This document shows, piece by piece, positions 12,101 to 21,940 of a DNA stretch of 47,186 bases (its first letter is position 1; every line of letters begins with the position of its first letter). Position numbers and translations under genes: made by a program. This stretch comes from Guillardia theta CCMP2712. Taxonomy: Eukaryota > Cryptophyceae > Pyrenomonadales > Geminigeraceae. Under the pieces are notes generated by a model. The model was not told the origin of the DNA and ran no database searches. It saw only the letters and a program-made list of their open reading frames with translations. The stretch is from assembly GCF_000315625.1 (NCBI RefSeq), contig NW_005434583.1, positions 216,766-263,951 on the forward strand, read 5' to 3'.

Positions 12101-15070
12101 GTTCCCTGCGTGTGTGAACGCAGCAAAGCTGACGTCAAGCTCCACGTGCGCGAGCGACTATCGTTTCAGCGTGTGGGAGTATCGGGATGCGAGTGAGGGC
12201 CCGCCCAAGATCGTCCCGCCGTTCGAGCCCAAGAACCGCGAGATCACTCCCTACAACAGGATCGTCGGCGCCATCGTGATCTCGCAGAAGAGGATGAAGC
12301 CTGCTGACTGCGCTCAGAGCGTGAACAAGCACGTCCAACTCTACATGGAGTCCGTGAAAGGCATCGTGAGCTGTCCGTCCACGACTCTTGACGACACTCC
12401 GTACGGCTACGATCCAACCTTTATGCCATTCAGCAGTATCTACAACCCGAAGCTCGAGCCCAGTCAGTTTTACGCCCCGCTTGAGAGGCATGTGATTGAC
12501 TCCGGTGGAGTGACGGAGCTGTCCTTCCCGATCGGCTTCTTTCCGCAGAAGTACGACACCAACTTCTTCGATCGGAACAAGGATGGCTTCATCTCTGAGG
12601 CAGAGGCCTCGATCAACATCACAGGCTTCGAGCAAGCCTACAAGGATCCCAAGTACATCATGCCGTCAGAGGGAGACACGTTCAAGCTCTACTTCGACGA
12701 GCGTCTCACGCAAAGGCTGGCACAGACCATGATTCAGTTCGCGGAAGACGGCTCCTACATCGACGGGACGACAGAAGAAGTGCGAGTGCAGTTCCTCACC
12801 TACAACGCGCCTAAGAACATCTTTGCTCTGCATGAGTTTATCTTCGACTGGCAAAAGACAGGCAGGATACCATGGGACTACCAGGTCAACTCCTTCTCTG
12901 TCGACTTCTTTGCCGGCCAAGGAGCTATATTACAGATTTGCCTATTCACTTTGCTCATAGCATTCCTCCTTATCAACACTTACATGGAGGTCAGCGAGCT
13001 GCTGGGTGAGATCCGCAAGTACAATCTGAGCGGGTACCTGTCGCATCCCTTCAACTGGATCGACTGGACGCACTTCGCCTTCATGTGGGGAACAATCATC
13101 ACCTGCCTGCTTCACTACGAGAACTGTCGGCGGTTCGAGATGAAAGCCAACTACCCCGTCCTCTTCTACGGGCCCGACTACGGGTCCGCTGCCCGACGGA
13201 AAGGCGTCACAACCGTTCAGCCGGGGACCACTTTTCAAGTTCCGTTGGTAAAGTCAGGCAACGCAAAGGCCAGACAATTTCGAACCGACAACCAAGCCGA
13301 GCTGGACTTGCTGATGCTGCTGGAGCAAGCAAGAACCATCTCGGGGTCGATGAGCCTCTACTCTTTCTTCGCTGGAGTCAGCGTCGTTCTGTTCGTGCTG
13401 CGCATGCTCAAGTCGCTTGACTTCCAAGAGCGCATGGGCCTTGTCACCCGGACCATCGCACGCGCGTCGAGCGACCTCTGGCACTTCATGTTATTATTCC
13501 TTGTCGTGTTCTACGGCTACTCCGTGGTGGGACACATGCTGTTCGGTCATCAGTACGAGGCGAGTAGAAGAGTGAGGGCGTGGAGGAGGAGCTGACCTGC
13601 TATGGCATGACAGGGGATGAGGGACATGTCGACCGCATGCCTGACGCTGTTGATCTTCCTGCTTAGTCTCGACACGACTCAGTTCTACGCATCGGTGAGT
13701 GCGAGCAAGCCCAGCGGTCTAGGTAGAGGGCAAGCTGACTGGTGTGATGACAGATGTCGCACGCGGCTCCGGACGGAGCGTTTCACATCTTCCTGTGGTC
13801 TTATCTGTTCATCGCGTTCTTCATCCTGCTCAACGTGTTCCTCGCCATCTTAGTGGACTCGTACGCCAAGGTCAAGGAAGAGACTGAGGGGACGACCGGG
13901 CTGGTGGAGGACTTGCTGGAGACTGTCTGGCATGGACTGAGACGGGTGCTGAGAACGCAGCAGTTCGTGTCGAACCAGATGCTAGAGCAAGCTCTGATAA
14001 GAGAGCGAGAGACTCTGACGTCGAAAGAGAGCCAACGTCGCAGCATCGAACGTGACCTGGAGGAAGAAAAGATGATTCTGCTTCCCGGTGGCGTGTCTGT
14101 TGATACCTACGAGCTTGCTGCTCTTGCTCGACGAGCCTTCGCCAAGGGGTCGGACAAGGTACATCCAGACGGTAATGCAAACAGGGACGATGCCGAGGAA
14201 TACTTGCTGTGTGAAGACGAGATAATCGCGTCCGCCGACCTGATGAGCCGCTATGGCACGGAGCCATCGGGGATCGCGGAGAGGAGGAAGAACGAGCTGA
14301 TGGAGCTGTATGACATGGAGGGCGTGAGACGACAGATCGCGATGCAGATCAGTCAGCTCAAGATTCTCAACAGCCAAAAGCGCATGTCAGACCTCATTAC
14401 GAGGATGGGCAAGGAGCTCGTGCCGGCTGCCATCGTCGAGAGCGCGGAGCAGGCAGAGGTAGTCTACACGTCGCCAGCATCGAAGGCTGCGGGAGTGCTG
14501 AGGGTGCAGCTGGTAGAAGCGAGGAACCTGCCGCGGATGGACCTGCTCTCGGGCTGTGACGCGTACTGCGTGTTGTTCGTCAACGCGTGCTCGGGGCTGT
14601 CTACGTTTGCGTCGGAGGTGATCAACAAGAACGTCAACCCGGTGTGGAAACAAGACTTCGAGTGGAGGATGACGAGTCAGACCAAGGTTCTGAGCGTCAC
14701 CTTGTGGGACAAGGATGATGTGAGTGCCGTCGGGAGGCTGGTGGAGGTTGCAGAGGGGTCTGACGGATGCTTGTGCTCAGGTGACGAACAACGATCTGGT
14801 TGGGTCTGTACAAGTGGATCTCGAGAAGCTTCCTTACGATGAACCACAAGAGCTGACGCTGCCGCTACAGAACCAGAAACTCTTCAGAAAGATCATCAAC
14901 ACTCGCCTGGTCTTGGTGGTCCATAAGTGCAGTAAGACAGACCAGGTACAGGAGAAGGAGCAAATGCGGGTAGCGGAGCATTTGATAGTGCACGAAATGG
15001 TGAGATTCGTTCGAAGTCACTTGCTCTGGTAGCTTCGCATCTGATCTTTGAGTGTCAGGATGACCCTTGA
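9163..15070 (+). CDS. Polycystin-family (PKD2/TRPP-like) cation channel with CUB and C2 domains
   Basis: Six-helix cation channel of a membrane. The first ATG is 9163; helix 1 (SIFFIVYVSFLFMQ) lies near nt 9460. A very large extracytosolic loop follows. It holds an LNR-like Cys patch (CGDGSCDAPDEYPGFGRFGC, about 9730-9790), a CUB domain (about 10785-11145: LNCPHTGQTF, YVTSGYTNY, CRWII, FEFTS-like end) and a second Cys-rich patch (about 11925-12140). Next comes a polycystin-type loop with an EF-hand-like calcium loop (DRNKDGFISEAE, about 12568-12606). Helices 2-5 span about 12920-13550, the pore helix is about 13620-13690 (ACLTLLIFLLSLDTTQF), and helix 6 is FFILLNVFLAILVDSYAKVK, closely matching PKD2. 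The cytosolic tail has a charged helix (about 13980-14080) and a C2 domain (about 14485-14900: VEARNLPRMD, DAYC, NPVWKQDFEW, LWDKDD). The last intron probably joins HEM to DDP and a stop at 15068-15070. Ion specificity cannot be read here. Confidence 0.88.
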
Positions 15071-15459
15071 GAGCACCGCGATCAGAAACTCGTTCCGATT
15101 TCCGAATGACATGCGGTGACTAGAAGGGTTCTTGTAAAGTAACGATGAAGTAAGAGAAAAGACAGCGATAACAAACCCTCACCCTGCCGACTGCTGTCCC
15201 CCAAACTTAACTGATAACTTTACTTAACTGCGGGCAGACTAATGAATTTTAACTTAACTTTTTAAGTAAAGAATGGTTGTCAAAGTGACCCAGAATAGAC
15301 AACCTACCCCTACCCCCTTCTTTCCTTGTTTTGACCCCACCCTGACAGGGAACGAAAACTGCTCGCAGGCCCATGACAAGCAGTAGGATTGACCCCACCC
15401 TCGAATCCCCTTGTCTAGCTGGGTCGAGGACCGGTGGGTATTTCTTGAACCTGAAAATA
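15071..15459. other. Spacer downstream of the channel gene
   Basis: It contains an AACTTAAC/TTTAAGTAAA-rich stretch (about 15200-15270), then C-rich plus-strand sequence with CTACCCCTACCCCC and CTTGTTTTGACCCC. This resembles the C-rich blocks near 8.1-8.5, 21.0-21.3 and 33.6-34.0 kb. I see no gene in it. Confidence 0.5.
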
Positions 15460-15854
15460 ATGTTTGGATTGCTTCGGCAGATACTGTACAACCCGCCAGG
15501 GTGTACAGTGGTGAACAACAAGTCGATCCTCACGTAAGGGACTGCATGCATGCTGTTAGATCGAGATGCATAAGAAAGATTCTGTGTTGAAGATGATGGG
15601 GATGGGGATGGGGATGGGGATGGGGAGGAGAGACTTCTGAGTTAGGAGATCGATGAAAAGCGCAGTTGGTGACCGGGTTGTTGTCGTAACTGACACAAGG
15701 GCATGCAGGTACGACAGCTGTCCATACAACGTCGAAGAGTATGTTGATTTTTGTTCATGACTGTTTCCTTGACTTGTTTCTCAGCCTTCATTGCAGCATC
15801 GATCAGATGCCCGTGGTGAACGGCCTGGTTGCAAACTGTGGCCCCCTCCCTTGA
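15460..15854 (+). CDS. Possible small Cys-containing protein (three exons)
   Basis: An ATG at 15460 opens MFGLLRQILYNPPGCTVVNN. A phase-2 donor (CTCAC|GTAAGG) joins GCATGCAG|G, giving TYDSCPYNVE. A second phase-2 donor (GAAGA|GTATGT) joins CTCAG|C, giving DLHCSIDQMPVVNGLVANCG before a TGA at 15852-15854. Both joins keep frame and use good splice sites; the product would be about 57 residues with four Cys. No family is recognised. The first exon might instead start at an acceptor near 15480 as the tail of a longer gene. The first intron holds a (GGGGAT)n repeat. Confidence 0.4.
15596..15628 (+). repeat. Short (GGGGAT)n microsatellite
   Basis: About five tandem GGGGAT units lie within the first intron of the small candidate gene. 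Confidence 0.8.
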
Positions 15855-15939
15855 AGGCTCACAGACTGCAGTACGTGATTTTGATCTTATTCTTATCAGT
15901 TTCTAAGGAACACCAAATTACGCTATGAATGTGAGTTTC

Positions 15940-17837
15940 TTATGGCGCAGTGAATCGGAGCTGGACACTGTAAGTGAGCTCCTCATGAGCGACAGGCAGA
16001 GTGTTCACCTTCAACACGTCGAAGTAGTCCGAGTGCTGGGCCTTGACGCCGACGAGGATCTGGCACAGATGTGAGGCGGGCAGAGGAGCAGCAGAGCAGA
16101 TGGGGGAAGAGGAGAATAGCAGGCAGTTGGTGGTAGGTAGGTCGATGCTGGAAGAAATCATTGGAGAGGAGGGAACCGGGGGGGGGGGGGGGGGGGGAGG
16201 CGGGACGGGGGAGAGAAGGGAACAGGGGGGGAGGAGGGGAATGGAAAGAAGAGTAGACGGACATTTGGCAGGTTTGTCTTTGCAGCATCGTTGGCAGCCC
16301 CAGCGTTGCGAGTGAATCTCAAGGCGATCTTGCAGCTCGCTCCTGCCTGCAGCACTGCATGACTCTGTTCTGCTTGTCACTCTCCAACACAATGCCATCA
16401 ACGCAAGGTCCACCGGCTTCAGGTCCACGTGTACGGGGCCTTCACTGCCCAGCTGCTCGAGGAGAGCGATGTCGTAGCTCGCGTCCTCTTCTAGCTTGCT
16501 CCTGTACATGATCTGCAAGCAGGAACCACTCATCCCCCTCACCCTCGCCACAGAGGAGCAGCATACGTTCTTGAAGCAAGACCCCCTTTCAGGAAGCGTG
16601 ACGTCATACTGCAAGGCAGGACGAGTCAATCAGACCTCCTTCAGCCGGCCCACCCACCTCCTTAAGGTTCGAGATCTTCATGTTCTTGAGCGACAAGGTG
16701 CTGCTGCTCACGAAATGCTCGCCATGCTCCCTCATGACCGCCGAGGAACGAGCTTCCTTGCTCTTGAGAGGTGGCGGCTTGAGCTTCAGCAGACGTGCCC
16801 TCCCCGGGTCGGAGTTGGAGCGAGTCGGCGCGTCGTCTGCAGCAAGGAGGTGAGGGCGCTGGGGTCATGTCAAGTAGGGTTCACAGCTCGAATGGTTCCT
16901 TATCTCGTCCTTAAGCACCACTGCACCGTGCGCTTGCGCGTGCAGGAAGTCTCCGCTCGGCACATGCGCGCTGAGAGCGTCATCGGGCCTGCTCGCCGTC
17001 AACGGATGCCGGAGGGCTGACGGCTTGTCCTGGTCCTGGCACGCCAGGTGGTCACGCGGACCACAGGAGGTCACGTGGCAACACCTTGATCACGAGCGAG
17101 ATGTGCCGCTGCTCCTTGAGGGACTGAAGGGACTTGCAGAGGGTCCAGGAGGACTCGGAGTCCAGAGAGATCAAATTCCCTGTGAGGTCCTGGAAGAAAA
17201 TCTTCTGTATGCCCCTGAAGGATAAAAAACCACCTTCAGGCATGCAAGCCTCTCACTAAGACTGCCGCTGGCACCTGTTGTGGCTGGTCCTTAGAGACTT
17301 CTCGATCGCGCTCCTCACGTCGCTCCATGAATCGGACTCCCGCACATTGACGCGCGTGCTCAACGCACCCTGTCGATCTCATCGGTCAAGCAGGAAACAA
17401 GAGCATGCAAGGTTAGGCGCACGTCAGCTCCTCGACAGGCCACCACCAGCTCTCTGCCGGTGCCTCCTTCAGGTTTGCCTTTCATCAACTCAAACACAAC
17501 AGATGCAGGGGACAGTCAGACTTGTGTCGTCGGAGGACATGACTGAGCAAGTGTCGTTGTCTGATCCTTCAACAGCGTCCACTGGCTGCTGCGTCCCCTT
17601 CCTCCTCAGGCGTTGCAGCAGCATGGTTGTGTTGCTCTCAAGGTAGTCGAGGCTCTTGCTCATGTTGTCAAGGCGTCGACGGATCTTCCCCGACACATGT
17701 TGGAGCATGATGTCGGTTCCCTGCTGCAGGTAACGCCACAGCAGTCGATCCACCTCATGACCGCCCTGCAGCTCGATCACTTGACTTGCATGGCCGTCCG
17801 ATCGGTCGCTCTTCAGGGTACTGGCGGGAGACGCCAT
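15940..17837 (-). CDS. Unknown protein with a PB1/ubiquitin-like segment
   Basis: The first in-frame ATG is 17837 (MASPASTLKSDRSDGHAS); an upstream exon is possible. The N-terminal exon has a helical stretch (DRLLWRYLQQGTDIMLQHV, MSKSLDYLESNTTMLLQRL). Exons near 17400-17060 then give ELVVACRGADVRLTLHALV and VNVRESDSWSDVRSAIEKSL, followed by GIQKIFFQDLTGNLISL and HISLVIK. That beta-beta-helix-beta order with a D-x-x-G-x-L-I-x-L strand resembles a PB1 or ubiquitin-like fold. The C-terminal part (about 17000-15940) includes NMKISNLKEYDVTLPERG, MYRSKLEEDASYDIALLEQL and LKVNTLPVAHEELTYSVQL, ending TAA at 15940-15942. Six or seven introns join in phase; one holds a 20-base G-run (plus strand). Family assignment is tentative and function unknown. 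Confidence 0.6.
16178..16197. repeat. 20-base homopolymer G (C on the sense strand) in an intron
   Basis: An uninterrupted run of 20 G on plus (C on the coding minus strand) lies inside the last intron of the PB1-like gene. It is surrounded by further sense-strand C/T-rich sequence (about 16100-16270). Confidence 0.9.
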
Positions 17838-18615
17838 CCCTTTCACCACCTCTACCTGCTGGAGTGAGACGCGTCAAGAGCAATACGTCGTGCTCCGTTG
17901 CCCTGTTCCTGCACTTGTCTGATTGCTCCAGAAATCTCTCACCCTCTCCTACACCGTAAACAACATTCTCCTCCTTGAATACATGATCACACCACTTCCT
18001 CTCCCGCAAATATCCATTGCCTCCTCTTCTTCCTTCTTCCTCCCTCTCCCTCTCCCTCTCCCTTCCTTTCTCTTTCTCTTTCTTGTTCTCTCTCATTCTC
18101 TCCTCACCTGTCGTCAGGTCGCTTCTCCCTCTTCGTCGCTCATTTCATTCATTTCTCTTTCGCTGCATTTCCGTTGGAAGGGCGGGACAGTCACTCCCCG
18201 ATAAAAGTCCCGGGCCACCGGCCGGGGCCGGGCCCGCCTCCGGGCTCCTGGCGGCCCGGTGGCACTCACTGTGACTCGGCGGGCCCCGAACCCTTCGCAG
18301 TCACGGTGCCGCCCGCCGCATCAAGTTCGGATTCAACGGTGTGAGCGGCGGGCCCGCTCACGATAGCAAAGGGACATGGCTAAGTTGATTCTCGAGCGGC
18401 TGAGCGCTTTTACTACTTTACCCGTCACGGTTGCTACAAACTCTTGAAAAACTTGCTCCCGATTCCCTGGCAGCATAATTACAAAACCTGGTCAAGCCTG
18501 TGATGTGCGGCCGCAGAGTCTGAAGGGCCGACAGACTTGCTCCCGGAGTCCAGAGTCCGACCGTCGGACCGTCAGGCTGAGTCGGAGCTCGGAAGATTCA
18601 ACAGGTTTCTGAGCC
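17838..18615. other. Intergenic region with pyrimidine tract and GC-rich islands
   Basis: It lies between the 5' end of the PB1-like gene and the 3' end of the EF-hand gene, both on minus. A plus-strand CT-rich run (about 18003-18165, CCTCTC/TTCTTT words) is followed by a GC-rich island (about 18190-18365). That island contains an inverted pair GCCACCGG/CCGGTGGC. A second GC-rich patch is at about 18530-18605 (GAGTCCGACCGTCGGACCGT). I see no coding sequence. Confidence 0.5.
18190..18365. repeat. GC-rich palindromic island (dispersed family)
   Basis: It shares GGGCCCGCCTC, CGGCGGGCC and related words with 7690-7800 and CCGGGCCC/GGCCCGG words with 21835-21895. An 8-bp inverted repeat (GCCACCGG ... 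CCGGTGGC) brackets its first part. Confidence 0.5.
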
Positions 18616-20365
18616 TCAGCTGCTTTTCCCCTCTGATGGTCGTGATTTGAACATCCCGCCAGAGAGCATGCGAGACATTCTTGAGGCGGGCCCGGGCGAC
18701 TTGTTGATGCTGAAGATGTTGTCTTTCTGAACCTTCTCCTTGGTTTGCGCAGGTAGGATCGTCTCTTGATTCTTTGCGACCGAGAACTTGGCAGGCTCAA
18801 CCTTGGAGATGGAAAGCTCTTCTGACTCCTCTATCTCCGCTCGTGTCACCGGGAAGGAACTCGTTCGGAGAAACAAGCCACCACCACCCCTCTCTGGGAT
18901 GGGGGCGGGGACAGCGATCTTGCTGTGGTTGGTCTTTTGCTCCTGATTCTCCTTCATGCTGACTTTGGTTAGAGGCTTTGAGGATTTCAGCTCGTCGCGG
19001 ATAAGCTCCACATCGGATCTGTCGTCCCCCTTCTTTCTGCATATTATGCAATCACTGTCGCATTTCACTTGCAGAATCCCCTTCAACATGTGTGTAAATT
19101 CCATCTGGACAAGGCGAATCAAACAAGAGAGAATTCTAAACATCTTGAGAAACGCACCAGGTCTAACACCTCGTTGTCCCCTTCCAATGAGTCCATGAAC
19201 GTGTCAAGTTCGATCTTTGAAAGAGGTTTACCCATCGTTTCAAATGCCTGTGAGATTTCGTCCCTGGCAAGAAAGTGCATTACAATGTGGCGAACTCCAA
19301 CATGATCATGGGGCTGCAATGAGGTTGCTTTTACGATGAATTTGTCAAACAATTTACCTGTCAAGAGTTCCGTTTCCATCGAGGTCGAAGCGGTCAAACG
19401 TCTCTTTTATCTTGTGAGATAGCTGGGAATTCCATCACCAAAACTTGATGAGGTGCCAAGAATCACCTGGTCGTGTGGGAGTCCTTTCAAATGAGTCACT
19501 AATAATTCATTCATCTGTCTTAGCAAACTGTATGCAGGCGATGTGTTAGTGTATCATTCAGGACCAAAGATGATCAAGACCTTGAAAAATTATTCATGGA
19601 TCTTGTAAACGAGTTTTCCTTCCATTTCCAATCAATTTTCAGCCGTAATTGTTTTTCTTTCATAGAATCAAACAGGTCGTCCATCTCCTTCTTTGGATCG
19701 AAGACTGATTTCTGTCTAGGCATTAACTGTATTCCTCCTGGTAGGCTTCCACTCCTCATCCTTGGATTCGCCCAGGCTTTCTTTTTCGTACTCAATTTGC
19801 TGTCATCAAAACTTTTCTTCAACCTACCCAAAAAGCTCGAGCTGTGATCCTGCACCTGAAGAAATTTCTTCACGATTCTGGTCAAGTGTAGCGAAAGGAC
19901 AAGCACCTGGTGGTTTGCCTCGACTGACGGGCATGATTGTGTCCTCCCGAACCCTCCGAACCCCCCAAACCCTGAGTTGAATTCTTTTCTCTGTGTTGTG
20001 TTGCATCCACGCAAGCACGAGATACAGGTGATAGAACATCGTTCTCCCACAAGAAATCGGACCATGTGAGCATATTCGTCTTCATCTAGAACGCCGTTTC
20101 CGTCGGCATCGAATTCATGAATCCAAAGGTCAAGTTCCTCATCCGTCATCTTCCTGCCCATCCTGGCCAAGGCATCATGAATCTCTTCTTTCTCTAGAAA
20201 CCCACTCTTATCCGTGTCAAGAATACGGAATGTGTCAGAGATTTTTGATTCCAAATCATCCCGAACCAATCCTGCAAACTCTTTCTTGAACAGTTGTTCC
20301 GTGTCCTTTATCAGTTTCTGAGAAATCGGGTTCTTAGAGCCATCGCTTCCAATGCTCCTGTTCAT
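18616..20365 (-). CDS. Four-EF-hand calcium-binding protein
   Basis: Probable calcium sensor. The ATG at 20365 gives MNRSIGSDGS. The first exon has two EF-hands in calmodulin-like spacing: loop DTDKSGFLEKEE, then DALARMGRKMTDEELDLWIH, then loop DADGNGVLDEDE. Introns follow, some of a length that leaves the frame open. A basic Ser-rich linker (SSFLGRLKKSFDDSK, MRSGSLPGGIQLMPRQKSVF) precedes a third EF-hand split by an intron (FDRFDLDGNGTLD | RDEISQAFETMG) and a fourth, poorer one (DSLEGDNEVLDLMEF) whose loop is altered. A Cys patch (CDSDCIICRKK) and a low-complexity polar tail follow; the stop is at 18616-18618. No kinase, transmembrane or other catalytic domain is visible. The partner is unknown. 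Confidence 0.8.
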
Positions 20366-21940
20366 TTTAAGTGGCAATTATACCCTGCTTTAATTCAGTA
20401 ATGTCTTCTGTTGTTATTGCTCAATTTCATGAAATTCCTTCAAATCGATCCCTGTTCGTTAAGTCAGATACTTCACAAAAAATTCAAGGCATATAGTCGC
20501 AAGTACATGTCCCCTCTCTTGATTCTTCAACATGACACAGCAAGTGAGAAGAAAATACATCAAGCATATTTTGCAATGGAATCACATTTCGGCACCGAAG
20601 CACAACTAAAAAACGAATCTCTATGAATCGATGCATATCGTATGTACCAGACTACACGAAAGTTTCATTCTGACTGATGTCTTACCAACTGCTGTGTTAG
20701 TGATTTTAACAAATAAGGTGTATTGGGGACATGAGAGCAATGAAAATTCGAAGAGAATGAAGGCATCTAGCTCAATCGAGTAAAAAAAGAGGCAAGCAGG
20801 TAAAGCAAGGCGACTGCAGGCAGGGCAACCGGATCGCGAGGATATCGGAACAAGACAGATCAGGTAGAGCGAGACTCAGAGGAGCGCAGGACATGGCAGC
20901 TTGAGGATAGGAAGGGGTAGCAGCGACAAGAAGAGCAATTATGGCGAGGGAGCAACGAGCAAGCAGACATTATTCTGCATCTCCAGCACGTTTGTTCCAT
21001 CCCCACATCGCGCTGACTCCTCCCACCCCCATCTCTATCCCCCCCACCCCCTCTAACAAACAACCCATTCCCAACCACCTCTACTTCAAGACTACCCCAA
21101 GTTTTCTACCCCTAGGTCCAAGCTATTCTACCCTACCCTTTTCCTTTGAGTCTGCCTTTTATTAGAACCCCCAATTCACATTTCGTCCACGACCCCCTAT
21201 TTCGCCCCCCACCCCTTTTGTTATCCACCCCCACCTCCTTTGTTCCCGGCCCCCACCGCCTGCCCTACGCTTCCACCCCCAGGCCTGCAAAGTCTATCAG
21301 GCCGGGCCTTCTTGACTACTCCAACCACGGGGTGGTCCGAGTGTGATCATCACCCTAGCAGGGAGGGGTGGGACAGGATGAGCCGCATGGACGAGGAGGT
21401 GGGGGGTCGTCAGTTTTACGAGAACTTGAGAGGATAAAGGGCGTTAGAGGGGTCACCCTACCACCCGGTGACCGGTTGTACTTCAATCATTGTGCGGCAC
21501 AAGCCTGAAGACGGTGGGGGTGGCTGAAGCTCGGTGCTTCTACCCCCCGTGAGTCCACTGAACAAGGGGGTCTGAGTCGAACACTACTATTTTAAGTGCC
21601 AGGCTAGGGGTCGGTGGCGGGACGTGCAGGAGGAGGGGTAGTTCGCGAGGGCTGGGTGGGTGGGGTTCCCCTACTCCGAGTCGGCTTTTGGAAACTTTCA
21701 AAAGCCCAGCACAACTGGCAAAGTTGAGTTGAAACCTCACGGCGAGAAAACTAAAAATATCAGTTATCTCGGTAGACAGCAAACACCTGCTATAGGAACA
21801 ATCAGTGTTGGGGCTTTCCGAAGTTCTGCCCGAGTCGCAGCGCTGGGCAGCCGGGCCCGATTCCACCGGAATTCCCCGGCTAGCGGCCCGGTGAAGGACT
21901 ATTCACTGAGTTCTTTTTCAGAATTTGGGAATTGGCGCCA
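20366..21940. other. Divergent intergenic region (about 1.6 kb)
   Basis: It lies between the EF-hand gene (minus) and the LRR gene (plus). About 20380-20940 is ordinary sequence. About 21000-21350 is C-rich on plus, with CCACCCCC, CTACCCC and GGCCCCCACC words. A GC-rich island (about 21835-21895, GCCGGGCCC ... GGCCCGGTG) lies just before the LRR start, followed by TTCTTTTTCAG, a likely 5' UTR splice acceptor. No gene is supported. Confidence 0.55.

Noticed and set aside
12700-13500. Long minus-strand frames opposite the channel gene
   Set aside because: Shadows of the polycystin coding exon; the plus-strand protein has clear transmembrane and pore homology.
15950-16075. Plus-strand exon-like frame SELDTVSELLMSDRQSVHLQ
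   Set aside because: Looks protein-like, but it is antisense to the last exon of the minus gene, which has a complete chain and stop. No plus-strand partner exons were found.
16496-17020. 174-codon plus-strand frame
   Set aside because: Antisense shadow of the PB1-like gene, whose minus-strand exons join in phase with good splice sites here.
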